A stretch of DNA of 64,000 nt. It comes from Bacteroides faecium (GTDB lineage: Bacteria; Bacteroidota; Bacteroidia; Bacteroidales; Bacteroidaceae). Each line of letters begins with the position of its first letter. Within the stretch, counting starts at the first letter, position 1. Below, piece by piece: positions 8,921 to 17,786 of this stretch. The notes beneath the pieces are model-generated. The model made no database searches and was not told the DNA's origin. It saw only the letters and a list, made by a program, of their open reading frames with translations. Made by a program: the position numbers and the translations under genes. The stretch lies in NCBI RefSeq assembly GCF_012113595.1, contig NZ_CP050831.1, positions 310,001 to 374,000 of the forward strand, read 5' to 3'.

Positions 8921-9241
8921 TTACTTTGTAGGTAACGGTACACGAAAGATTCGGCAAATATATGCATTGAATTTGAAATAAGAAAACAAAACTAACATTT
9001 TTTTTGCAGGTTTTTATAAAAAAGCAAAGATTTTGCTAAAATGAAAACTTTCCTAAACTAAACCAAGCAACTTTATCGCATAAATATTCCAGTCGTATCC
9101 GGGTGTTGGATACGAAAACTAAACGTACGCAACTGTGCTCACAGTGGCGCGACTCTCCTTTTGTATTTTTATCCATGCCAACCGCGCTCAGAGGACGCTT
9201 CCGACTGCCTGGGGCGGCACGTGCCGTTACCTACAAAGTAA
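8921..9241. promoter_or_regulatory. Candidate invertible promoter switch (fimbrial operon)
   Basis: A perfect 18-bp inverted repeat, TTACTTTGTAGGTAACGG (8921-8938) and its complement (9224-9241), bounds a 285-bp segment between the recombinase gene and the DUF3575 gene. Inside, exact TAnnTTTG -7 boxes are found only on the minus strand: TATATTTG (8955-8962, with TTTC as a near -33 box 19 bases away) and TAGTTTTG (8987-8994). The plus strand has none. In this orientation the promoter points away from the fimbrial genes, so the captured state looks OFF. Inversion would place it about 70 bases ahead of the 9280 start codon. Confidence 0.85.
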
Positions 9242-9279
9242 CGGCGCACACCACAGAGAAACAAAAATTTAAAACCAGT

Positions 9280-10485
9280 ATGGAATATTTAAGACGAAAG
9301 CTATGCCTATTAGCCGGAAGTATTCTGATGACGTGCGCCGCATGGGGACAAATACTCCCCGCCGACTCGCTGACAAAGGATCCGGAAGCCTGGTACATCC
9401 ATTTCAAAACAGGAAAAAGTAACCTTGATTTGGAATACAACGGCAACAGAGGTACTCTACAACGATGTATCGACAGAGTACAAGAGATTATAGACAAAAA
9501 TGAGTACGTCATCGACCACATCCGCATCATCGGATATGCATCCCCCGAAGGTCCGCTGGCACTGAACATGAAGCTCAGTGCAGCCAGAGCAGATGTGTTG
9601 AAAGACTATCTGGTAGCCAAGACAGGACTCGCGCCCGGACTATTTGAAGTAGTGGCAGGTGGGGAGAACTGGAACGAGCTGCGTGTCATGGTCGAAAAGA
9701 GTGATATGAAGGAGAAAGCCCGCATACTGGATATTCTCAACAATACGCCCGAAGGAACGGATCCGGAAATCGCCCTCAAGAAATTGCCCGGCGGCGCTTA
9801 CCGCTATATGCTGAACACTTTCTATCCGAAGCTGAGAAGCGCAAGCAGTGTACAGTTACTAAAAATTGTGCCTGTGGTTGCTCCGCCCGTGGTGAAGGAA
9901 GAGATAAAAGTGGTAGAGGTGGATACGGTGAAAAGAACCCCGCAGAAACCGGTAGTACAAGAACCGGAACCTTGCCGGTGCGACCCGCCGTTTATGGCTA
10001 TCAAAACGAATCTCGCTTCGTGGGCTGCGCTTATCACCCCGAACATCGAACTGGAAGCATACCTGGGCAACCGCTACTCTATCGCCGTAGAAGGTGCATA
10101 CCGCTGGCTGAAAGACAGCAAAGCGAAAGGAAACAGCTACAACGTGGCATCCGTATCACCGGAAGTGCGCATGTATATACGCGACGACCGTTCTTTCCAG
10201 GGTTCTTACTGGGGACTGTACGGACTCTACGGTGAATATGACGTGAAATTCGGAAGCACGGGACGCCAGGGAAACATCCGCGGAATGGGTGTCTCTTACG
10301 GATACATCTTCAAATTCAACCGTTTCGACTGCCTCTATTTCGACCTCGGCATCTCTGCCGGATACAACCGTCTCAAATATGACAAGTATTTCTGGTACGA
10401 CCCATGCAACGCGTACAAGGAGCATAAAGGCAAGAACTATTGGGGACCAAGCAAAATCAAGGCTTCACTCGTCTGGAGATTTTAA
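9280..10485 (+). CDS. DUF3575 / OmpA-like outer membrane protein of the fimbrial operon
   Basis: The 401-aa product begins MEYLRRKLCLLAGSILMTCA with a signal peptide ending near AWG-Q. Residues 30-130 resemble an OmpA-like peptidoglycan-binding fold (WYIHFKTGKSNLD and IRIIGYASPEG...SAARADVLKDYL). A Pro/Val/Glu-rich linker leads to a DUF3575 beta-barrel-like domain (about residues 235-401) ending in Phe, as outer membrane barrels do. The frame is open upstream to 9103, but that extension runs through the right inverted repeat of the invertible segment and the signal peptide fixes the start at 9280. It is first in a run with the Mfa2-like and fimbrillin genes, so it probably anchors or assembles the surface fibre. 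Confidence 0.88.
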   Translation: MEYLRRKLCLLAGSILMTCAAWGQILPADSLTKDPEAWYIHFKTGKSNLDLEYNGNRGTLQRCIDRVQEIIDKNEYVIDHIRIIGYASPEGPLALNMKLSAARADVLKDYLVAKTGLAPGLFEVVAGGENWNELRVMVEKSDMKEKARILDILNNTPEGTDPEIALKKLPGGAYRYMLNTFYPKLRSASSVQLLKIVPVVAPPVVKEEIKVVEVDTVKRTPQKPVVQEPEPCRCDPPFMAIKTNLASWAALITPNIELEAYLGNRYSIAVEGAYRWLKDSKAKGNSYNVASVSPEVRMYIRDDRSFQGSYWGLYGLYGEYDVKFGSTGRQGNIRGMGVSYGYIFKFNRFDCLYFDLGISAGYNRLKYDKYFWYDPCNAYKEHKGKNYWGPSKIKASLVWRF

Positions 10486-10504
10486 ATCATAGGAGGACCT
10501 GATT

Positions 10505-11617
10505 ATGAGAATAGAAAAAGATACTGAAACTATGGATTTATATAACAAATATAACGTGTCTGAATGGGGAAACCGGAAAGAGACGATACGACGTAAAAGG
10601 TTAACAACAATGATTTCCGCATCTGCGGCGGCACTGTTGATACTTTCCCTGCTACTGCTGAGTTCGTGTGAGAAGAAAGACCTTTGTTACCTGGATGCGC
10701 ATCCGCACGTCTGCCACACCCGACTGACGCTCAAATTCAACACGGCGTGGGATAACGAACCTATTTATTCGAACTACACACGCACCGCGAGCAATGTATC
10801 GGTGCGCTATGTACTGGAATTCTGGACAATGGGCGATGACGGCAGACTGGAAACGCAACTGGAACGCAAAATTGTGAACGGCGGCGCACTGAACGAAGGC
10901 AACAACAGCCAGACAGTGAACGTAGACCTTCCTGCCACAAAGATTGCCGTGTTGGCATGGGCTGAACCATTGGCAAGCGGACAAACCTCGAACCCTTACT
11001 TCGACGTGGCTTCACTCAGCAGCGTCAAGATGCTGGAACCGTTCGGAGCGGGAGCCACCAAAGACGCTTTCAGCGGAAGCGCCACTTGGGATTACAGCGG
11101 ATACGGAGTGCCGCACTCTCACGCAAACGACCTCGACTTTACGGAAGAACTGGAACTGTTGCGCCCCTTCGGCACATATACGGTGATTTCCAACGATATG
11201 GAAGAGTATTTTGAAAAAGAGGGAGCCGACGCGCCTGTGCCGCATACTGCCAAAGTGAATTACCAGATGTGGATACCGCCGATGTTCGACACGTTCCGCC
11301 AAGTGGCAAGCGGCTCGCAATCCGGCGCGGCATTCGACCATCCCGTAAGCATACATACGGAAGGGAAAGAATACAAACTGGCGGAAGACCTCATCTTTAT
11401 AGGTCCGGGCGACGGAACGGACAACTATTATAACATTATAGTAGAAACTCACGCGGCAGACGGAAGCAGCATACACAAGAGCGGCAACGCGGAGATACGT
11501 ATGCAACGCAACAAGCATACATTGGTATATGGCGCGTTCCTGACCGTCCGCAAGCCCAGTTCACCGGGTATCGACGATGATTTCGACGAAATAATAGAAA
11601 TAGTGATACCTGATTAA
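10505..11617 (+). CDS. Mfa2/FimB-type fimbrial lipoprotein
   Basis: The 370-aa product has a charged N-terminus, a hydrophobic segment and lipobox LLLLSSC near residue 55, then the HTRLTLKFNTAWD strand that opens Mfa2/FimB-type domains. In Porphyromonas these proteins anchor the pilus and limit its length. An unusually good ribosome site, AGGAGG (10492-10497), supports the 10505 start even though a shorter start at Met36 would give a more ordinary signal peptide. It follows the DUF3575 gene by 19 bases and precedes a fimbrillin-like gene by 25, so they form one operon. Confidence 0.85.
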   Translation: MRIEKDTETMDLYNKYNVSEWGNRKETIRRKRLTTMISASAAALLILSLLLLSSCEKKDLCYLDAHPHVCHTRLTLKFNTAWDNEPIYSNYTRTASNVSVRYVLEFWTMGDDGRLETQLERKIVNGGALNEGNNSQTVNVDLPATKIAVLAWAEPLASGQTSNPYFDVASLSSVKMLEPFGAGATKDAFSGSATWDYSGYGVPHSHANDLDFTEELELLRPFGTYTVISNDMEEYFEKEGADAPVPHTAKVNYQMWIPPMFDTFRQVASGSQSGAAFDHPVSIHTEGKEYKLAEDLIFIGPGDGTDNYYNIIVETHAADGSSIHKSGNAEIRMQRNKHTLVYGAFLTVRKPSSPGIDDDFDEIIEIVIPD

Positions 11618-11642
11618 TGAATAATTTTAAGGATAGAATAAG

Positions 11643-12737
11643 ATGAAAAAATACAGGCTTATGAATCATCAGAAGTATTTCCGGACAGTATGTTTCGGGC
11701 TGTCGTTTCTCGCTGCGGCATGCAGCAACGAATCGCCCTTGAATATAGAGCCGTCCGAATCACCGGAAACCCGCATTTCGATACAGGCAACAGTCGACAC
11801 AAAGGCTGCGAACGAACCGGAAATAGCGACGGACTACGGAATTGTCACCCGTGCCGGCGGCGACAAGCAAGTGCCCGCGGGTTATCGCCTGCGCTGCAAA
11901 ATCGAGGTTTACTCAACAACTACGAACCTGCGCGTGGCGCAAGCCCGCCAATTGATAGATGACAACAGCGGACTGACCGGCGCCATCACTTTCCCCGACT
12001 TGCGCCTGGCTCCCAACGACACGTACAAGGCTATCTGCTGGGCGGACTATATCGCGGCAGGAACGGATACGGACTTGATTTACAATACATCGAACGGATT
12101 GAATGATATACGCCTCATCGAAGTGATCGGAGCAGCGCACGCAGAAGCAGCCGCCAACGGCACGAACATAGAGGATGCTTATGCCGGACAATCCGAACCG
12201 TTTACCATCGAAGCGAACGGGGACATCAAGGAGGGAGACGAAGACAAGCTGACTTCCATCAAGCTGAGACGTCCGTTCGTGAAAGTGTCTCTCCCGTGGG
12301 TGAAGCTGACTGACGCAAGCGGTAGCGCATGGACGGAAAGCCTGAAGAATATCCGGATTGTATATGAAACGGGGAATACACTATATACCCGATTCAGCGT
12401 ATGGGCCGGAACGGCTTCGGGAGCAAGGACAAACTCCATGTCGCTTTATCCCAAAGAGGTTTCCGCCTTTAACAAGACGTTTGCGCTGCACGACTATCTA
12501 TTGGTGCCCGTACCGATGCCGGACGTGATTCCTTTATCTTTCCATATCGAAGCGGAAACAGCGACAGAAGGCGAGACGGTCACATTCAAACGTTACGGAA
12601 GCAATGCGGCGGATTATTCTTCTATCTCAATCAATCTGCCTAACCCGAATTATATGCTGCTAATCAAAGGAGCGACAGGAGAACCGGAAGATGGTGCGAC
12701 TATATACCCATTGACATTCAAAGAGTATATCCCATAA
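11643..12737 (+). CDS. Fimbrillin-like lipoprotein (DUF6562-type)
   Basis: A 364-aa exported lipoprotein with lipobox LAAAC (Cys27). The body shows the two-domain beta pattern of Bacteroides fimbrillins: a N-terminal domain with YKAICWADYIAAG and a second domain starting at LRRPFVKVSLPW. I recall similar proteins as DUF6562, but that name should be checked. An Arg at residue 44 (ESPETR-ISIQ) lies where Porphyromonas-type pilins are cut by an Arg-specific protease before strand-exchange assembly. A clostripain-type protease is encoded two genes downstream. Likely a pilus stalk or accessory subunit. Confidence 0.8.
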   Translation: MKKYRLMNHQKYFRTVCFGLSFLAAACSNESPLNIEPSESPETRISIQATVDTKAANEPEIATDYGIVTRAGGDKQVPAGYRLRCKIEVYSTTTNLRVAQARQLIDDNSGLTGAITFPDLRLAPNDTYKAICWADYIAAGTDTDLIYNTSNGLNDIRLIEVIGAAHAEAAANGTNIEDAYAGQSEPFTIEANGDIKEGDEDKLTSIKLRRPFVKVSLPWVKLTDASGSAWTESLKNIRIVYETGNTLYTRFSVWAGTASGARTNSMSLYPKEVSAFNKTFALHDYLLVPVPMPDVIPLSFHIEAETATEGETVTFKRYGSNAADYSSISINLPNPNYMLLIKGATGEPEDGATIYPLTFKEYIP

Positions 12738-12799
12738 AGATTCTCTTTACTATTACAAACAGTGATACATTTTTATTATTAACCAATTTTTTTTAAAGC

Positions 12800-14869
12800 A
12801 TGAAAAAAAGTTTATTCTGGTCGTTAATAGCTGCAACAGCTATGATGACGGCGTGCGGTGACGATGCATTTGTTGACAACCAGCAGGTTGTGACAGGTGA
12901 GCAGACTCCTGTAGCGTTCAAAATTAACATGGGGAATGCGATCAGTACTTATGCGGGTACGGATTTCTCAAAAGGTGGATGGTCTAACTGGAAAGACTCC
13001 GATACTGAAATGATTGACATGGTGAATGTACGTGCAACTTTGCAGATATTCGCCAATGGTGGAACCTCTCCATACACTCAGGTGAGAACTGTATTGACAG
13101 AAGCTCCCAGCGGCAACGATATTGATCTTCCTGAATTCCGCCTGGCGGCAGGAAACAGCTATACCGCTGTGGTATGGGTAGACTTCGTTCCGAAATCGGT
13201 GACTTCTTCAAGCACTGAGAACCGTAACGACTACTACTGGAAGACTGAAAACCTTGCCAGCGTGTCGGAACTGGAATTCACTGACGGATTGATGCCTATC
13301 GTTGAAACTCCTGAAGCGCGCGACGCTTACACCGGACTTATCAAGTTCACCGTGAACGCAGACGGTACTTACAATATTGCAGACGGAGCAGAAAATAACA
13401 GTATTTCAACTGCAATTCCTATCACAGCTACCCGTAAGTTCGCTAAAATCAGCTTGATTTTGACCGACTACGACAACAAGACTGAATGGGCTGACGCTTT
13501 GAACAACATTGGTGAAGAAAATATCCTCGAATACCTGGGTATGGAAGTGACTAACTTGTCGACCGGCTACAACGCTTTGACACAGGCTCCGGTATCGGCA
13601 ACTCCGACTACCAAGAGTTATTTCCACCGTCCGTTCGACGTAGCTTCCGCTACCAGCACTTCTGACGACGTAAACGGCGTAAAATGGTACAAAGACGGCG
13701 ATAAGTATTATCCTATCTTCGACCTGAACTACGTTATCCCTGCAACGGCCGGCAAAGACGCTACCTACTCTTTGAGCTTCAAAGGTTACAACGTAGAAAG
13801 CACTCCGGACTTTACTGCCGACGCTGCCGCATTGACTACAATCAATGACGAAGCAGACGGTTACAAACTGGTAGCTATCCGCAACGCAAGCAACGTTCCT
13901 GTAAGAACAAACGCGCACACTATCATCAAGATGAACCTGTACAAGGCATATAGCTGCACAGTTACTATCGTTGACGAGTTCACCGGCGGTACTGAAAATG
14001 TAGTTATCACTGACGACGACAAGAAGCAAAGCACTGACGAGCACTTCATCCCTGAAGGTGACCAAAACGGCGCATACGTCAAAGTGGTACGCGGTGATGA
14101 CGGTAAAGCAATCTCAATCGACATTACAGGTATCAACAAAGATAACTTCGACCTCGTTATCCAAGACCTCGTTGACATGAAGAACCTGGCTTCTGCTGCT
14201 GACGCAACAAAACCTGTCATCAACATGAGCGGTACGGACGTGCCCAACCCGGCAGATTTCTCACCTCTTAAAGGTAATGTAACCAATGACATCAAACTGA
14301 CATTGACGAAAGACGGAGAAGACGTTGTATTAGAAGGCCTGGCAAACAACATCACTTTAGATTTGCCCAGTATCCAGAAATTTGAAGTAACCAGCAGCGC
14401 TAATGTTACTATTGAGAAAGTGGTATCTAACGGCTGGCCGACAAAAATTACTGCTAAAAACGTAACATTCGCAGGTACAACTTACAATTCTGTTGACATT
14501 ATTGTAGAAGAAACTGCTACATTCAACGGTGGTTCATACAACTCTGAAGTTGCAGTAATCGGCGCTACGGACGCAACAAGCCCGGCAGCATTGATTACCG
14601 GCGGTACATTCAACAACAACTTCAAATCGAGTGTAAACACTACAGTAAACGGCGGTTCATTGCCTTATGTAAATGCAAACGGACTGCCGAAGTACCAATT
14701 GATTATGAATAACGGCAAGACGCTGACAATCAACAAGACTGGCAGCGCATTCGGTCCTTTATTCGCAACATCAGGTGCTGATTGCAAACTGGTATATGCC
14801 AGCCAGGACATCAAGGATCTTTATTCCGGTATGGAAGGAAGCAACTGGAGCAGCATTATTCCTAATTAA
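12800..14869 (+). CDS. Large fimbrillin-like lipoprotein, probable main or tip subunit
   Basis: The 689-aa product has a lipobox (MMTAC, Cys19) and repeats the fold of its upstream neighbour: YTAVVWVDFVPKS in the first domain and ATRKFAKISLILTDYD at the start of the second. The extra C-terminal 250 residues are Thr/Asn/Val-rich with repeated beta strands (for example NVTFAGTTYNSVDIIVEE, NGGSYNSEVAV), consistent with an adhesin-like or beta-helical tip. A 62-base gap ending AACCAATTTTTTTTAAAGC precedes the start, so translation may be adjusted separately. A hairpin terminator follows at 14898. The coding style changes to richly expressed codons, fitting an abundant surface protein. Confidence 0.8.
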   Translation: MKKSLFWSLIAATAMMTACGDDAFVDNQQVVTGEQTPVAFKINMGNAISTYAGTDFSKGGWSNWKDSDTEMIDMVNVRATLQIFANGGTSPYTQVRTVLTEAPSGNDIDLPEFRLAAGNSYTAVVWVDFVPKSVTSSSTENRNDYYWKTENLASVSELEFTDGLMPIVETPEARDAYTGLIKFTVNADGTYNIADGAENNSISTAIPITATRKFAKISLILTDYDNKTEWADALNNIGEENILEYLGMEVTNLSTGYNALTQAPVSATPTTKSYFHRPFDVASATSTSDDVNGVKWYKDGDKYYPIFDLNYVIPATAGKDATYSLSFKGYNVESTPDFTADAAALTTINDEADGYKLVAIRNASNVPVRTNAHTIIKMNLYKAYSCTVTIVDEFTGGTENVVITDDDKKQSTDEHFIPEGDQNGAYVKVVRGDDGKAISIDITGINKDNFDLVIQDLVDMKNLASAADATKPVINMSGTDVPNPADFSPLKGNVTNDIKLTLTKDGEDVVLEGLANNITLDLPSIQKFEVTSSANVTIEKVVSNGWPTKITAKNVTFAGTTYNSVDIIVEETATFNGGSYNSEVAVIGATDATSPAALITGGTFNNNFKSSVNTTVNGGSLPYVNANGLPKYQLIMNNGKTLTINKTGSAFGPLFATSGADCKLVYASQDIKDLYSGMEGSNWSSIIPN

Positions 14870-14897
14870 TTATTCCCACTTTTTTATCTCAACAACC

Positions 14898-14936
14898 ATA
14901 GCCGGGTATTGTCCTATTATAGCCTTACCCGGCTAT
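14898..14936 (+). terminator. Hairpin after the fimbrillin genes
   Basis: ATAGCCGGGTA (14898-14908) pairs perfectly with TACCCGGCTAT (14926-14936), followed by ATATTCTTATCTTTT. It separates the fimbrial genes from the protease gene and may act as a partial terminator, lowering protease expression relative to the pilins. Confidence 0.7.
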
Positions 14937-14982
14937 ATATTCTTATCTTTTCAAATTCAAGCTACAAACAAACTCTTACTTT

Positions 14983-16173
14983 GTGAAATATTTACTTCAC
15001 ATATTGTTTATTATCCGTTACCGGTTATTTTTCTTTTGCTGTTGCTGCCTGCTGTTCAGTTCGTGCAACGACGAAGGGTATCTCTACCCTATCAATCCCC
15101 GGCAGGAAAAAGACACGCAACGGATTATTATCGCCTATCTTGCCGGAGACAACAGTTTATCTTCGGAAATAGAGCAAAAAATCACAGCGCTTACAGCCGG
15201 TTTTCTCTCTGCCGATTATTCGCAAAACCGTCTGTTTGTCTATTATGACCGCAGAAATGTATCACCCCAACTGCTGGAAATCAGTGCCGCCACTGAGAAT
15301 CCACGACAGGTATTGAAAACTTATACGACGCAAAACTCCGCCTCAGCAGAAGTGATGGAGCAAGTGTTGAACGATATTTTGAAAAACTATTCCGCCCCAA
15401 GCTACGGGCTTATCCTGTTTTCGCATGGAACTGCATGGTTGCCGGCAGGCGGTTTGGAAGAGCCTTATGACTACCGACCCGGGACGCGTAGTGTCGGCAC
15501 CGACGGAGAGGATGAGATGGAATTAGCGGATTTTGCTTCTGCCCTGCCCCTGCCCGGCAACAAGAAATGGGATTTTATCCTTTTCGAGGGTTGCTACATG
15601 GGAAGTGTGGAAGTGGCTTATGAACTGAAAGACAAGACGGAAGCTATCATCGCTTCGCCTACGGAGATTGTCAGTCCGGGAATGACGGAAGTGTATCCGT
15701 CCGCCTTACCTTTTCTCTTTCAGCCGACACCCGAACTGGAAAAATTTGCCCAAGCCTATTTCAATGCATGGGACGGCAAAACGGGAGATTACCGCTCAGC
15801 CACTATCAGCGTTGTCCGAACCGGACATTTGGAAGAACTGGCACTGCTTGCGCGTGCCGCTTTTCTACGTTGGGAGCCGGACGCCGGAACAATTTCCGCC
15901 TTGCAGTGTTTTAACCGCAACGAATGGCACTTGTTTTTCGACCTTAAAGAAGCATTGCTGACTGCCAATCCGGCATTAAAGACCTATGTGGACGGCTTAT
16001 GGAAGAACATTGTTACTTATTCTGCCGCCACGCCGAGCTTCCTTCCGGGACTGGCATACGGCTTTACGATACATACACATAGCGGACTGAGTTGCTATGT
16101 GCCACAAAGAGATTTCTTGTATGTAAATCAAGGATACACGCAAACTACATGGTGTGGGACGGTATACCAATAG
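14983..16173 (+). CDS. Clostripain-family (C11) cysteine protease lipoprotein
   Basis: A 396-aa exported protein with lipobox LFSSC, then a peptidase C11 domain. The catalytic dyad of clan CD is visible as H148 (ILFSHGTAW) and C204 (FEGCYMGS). Clostripains cleave after Arg, as do the gingipains, which belong to the same clan and mature Porphyromonas pilins. The start is GTG at 14983 and gives the membrane-targeting stretch directly. It is 114 bases downstream of the large fimbrillin gene on the same strand. It may process the fimbrial subunits, although read-through past the hairpin at 14898 has to be assumed. Confidence 0.85.
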   Translation: MKYLLHILFIIRYRLFFFCCCCLLFSSCNDEGYLYPINPRQEKDTQRIIIAYLAGDNSLSSEIEQKITALTAGFLSADYSQNRLFVYYDRRNVSPQLLEISAATENPRQVLKTYTTQNSASAEVMEQVLNDILKNYSAPSYGLILFSHGTAWLPAGGLEEPYDYRPGTRSVGTDGEDEMELADFASALPLPGNKKWDFILFEGCYMGSVEVAYELKDKTEAIIASPTEIVSPGMTEVYPSALPFLFQPTPELEKFAQAYFNAWDGKTGDYRSATISVVRTGHLEELALLARAAFLRWEPDAGTISALQCFNRNEWHLFFDLKEALLTANPALKTYVDGLWKNIVTYSAATPSFLPGLAYGFTIHTHSGLSCYVPQRDFLYVNQGYTQTTWCGTVYQ

Positions 16174-16272
16174 CTAATTCCCAAGAAAGAGTTCAGGGAT
16201 TCCCACTTTAGCTATCAGGAAGCTGTCACCCCTAATACCACACTGTGTTTTATTTTTGTTTGTTTGTATGCT

Positions 16273-16302
16273 AATGCCCTGCGCTGTGAAGCGCGGGGCA
16301 TT
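16273..16302 (+). terminator. Terminator between convergent genes
   Basis: AATGCCCTGCGC (16273-16284) pairs with GCGCGGGGCATT (16291-16302) through 12 pairs including one G-U, followed by CATTTATTTTA on the plus strand. It ends the protease transcript just before the convergent response regulator gene. Confidence 0.75.
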
Positions 16303-16314
16303 CATTTATTTTAC

Positions 16315-17655
16315 CTATATCTTATATTCTTCTATCTTCCGATACAGTGTAGTAAGCCCTATTTTCAACAAGCGGGCTGCCTCTGTCTTATTCCCTTTTG
16401 TATATTCCAACACACGGGCAATATGCCGACGCTCCATCGCAGCCAATTCAAAGCTGCCCGCCGTATCGTCCGAACATTCATAGTGAGTGTTCTGAATCTC
16501 CAAAGGAAGGTCGCAGACGTCCAATCGTCCGCCTTCACAAACGATCAGGCTGCGTTCGATGACGTTTCTCAGTTCGCGGATATTTCCTTTCCAGGGTTGT
16601 TGCTCCAACGCTTGAAGAAAGGCGGGAGTCATTTCATTGATTGCGTACGAGAGCTTTTCAGAGAAACTTTTGGCGAAAGCGGTGGCAAGGATTTTAATAT
16701 CTCCCGCACGTTCGCGCAGTGCAGGAAGATGTACCTGGAATACGGAAAGGCGGTAGAACAGGTCTTCACGGAATCGCCCTGCCTTGATTTCTTCCTGCAA
16801 GTTGCGATTGGTGGCGGCAATGATACGTACATTGACCCGTGTCGGTTTGGTGTCGCCTATCTTTATATATTCGCCCGTTTCGAGAATACGCAATAACTTG
16901 GCTTGCAGTTCGAAAGCCATCTCGCCGATTTCATCCAGAAAGATGGTGCCGTTGTTGGCTTCTTCAAAAAGTCCCTTCTTGTCTTTCAATGCGCCGGTGA
17001 ACGAACCGGCTCTATGCCCGAACATTTCGCTTTCCAGCAATTCCTTACTGAAAGAGGAACAGTTGACTGCCACAAAATTCTGTTTGCTCCGTTTGCTATT
17101 ATAATGTATGGCTTGCGCAAATACTTCTTTTCCCGTTCCGGTTTCTCCGGTCAGCAATACAGGTACATCTGTCACGGATACCTTTTGCGCCAGCAGGACT
17201 GCGTCTTTCAATGTTTTCGACTCTCCCAAAATAGAATCGAACGAATACATCTGCCCGACTTTCTTTTCCAGTTTCTCCAGACGGACGTTCATCTTCGCCT
17301 TTTCTACGGCACGGCTAATCAGGGGGATAATCTTATTGTTATCGTCTCCTTTCGTTATATAATCAAACGCACCGTTCTTGATAGCCTGCACGCCGTCGGG
17401 GATATTGCCATGGGCAGTGAGAAGAATCACTTCAACATTGGGAGCTGTCTTTTTAATGTTCAACACCAGGTCTACACCATTTCCGTCCGGAAGAAAAACA
17501 TCGCACAAAGCCACGTCGGGCGACTGGGCTTCCAATTGTTTGATAGCAGTTTTACAGTCACCTGCCTGACATACTTCATACCCTTCGAGCCCCAACATAC
17601 GAGCCAGAAGGCTGCGAATCTGGACTTCATCGTCAATAATAAGAATTTTACTCAT
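16315..17655 (-). CDS. Sigma-54-dependent response regulator (NtrC type)
   Basis: This 446-aa protein has a receiver domain (residues 1-120, phospho-acceptor D52 in ALCDVFLPDG), an AAA+ sigma-54 activation domain (about 140-375, Walker A GETGTGKE, Walker B GTIFLDEIGE) and a C-terminal Fis-type helix-turn-helix (about 400-446, NKTEAARLLKIGLTTLYRKI). The sigma-54 contact loop reads GSFTGA instead of GAFTGA. NtrC-type regulators usually sit beside a histidine kinase gene; none is present here, so the partner is encoded elsewhere. It is transcribed toward the fimbrial locus and divergently from the CoA-disulfide reductase gene. Confidence 0.95.
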   Translation of the reverse strand: MSKILIIDDEVQIRSLLARMLGLEGYEVCQAGDCKTAIKQLEAQSPDVALCDVFLPDGNGVDLVLNIKKTAPNVEVILLTAHGNIPDGVQAIKNGAFDYITKGDDNNKIIPLISRAVEKAKMNVRLEKLEKKVGQMYSFDSILGESKTLKDAVLLAQKVSVTDVPVLLTGETGTGKEVFAQAIHYNSKRSKQNFVAVNCSSFSKELLESEMFGHRAGSFTGALKDKKGLFEEANNGTIFLDEIGEMAFELQAKLLRILETGEYIKIGDTKPTRVNVRIIAATNRNLQEEIKAGRFREDLFYRLSVFQVHLPALRERAGDIKILATAFAKSFSEKLSYAINEMTPAFLQALEQQPWKGNIRELRNVIERSLIVCEGGRLDVCDLPLEIQNTHYECSDDTAGSFELAAMERRHIARVLEYTKGNKTEAARLLKIGLTTLYRKIEEYKI

Positions 17656-17786
17656 ACAATTTTGTCTATATTAAATAGAAGAATGAAAAACAGGGTGTGC
17701 AAATATAAGTTTTTTCAATGAATCCATGAACATTTTGCTTACGTAGTTCGTTATTTCCTTAGGAAACTATTTACACTAATAAATAT

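Noticed and set aside
9103..9279. 59-codon upstream extension of the DUF3575 gene
   Set aside because: It reads through the invertible segment and its right repeat, and it would bury the signal peptide that starts at 9280.
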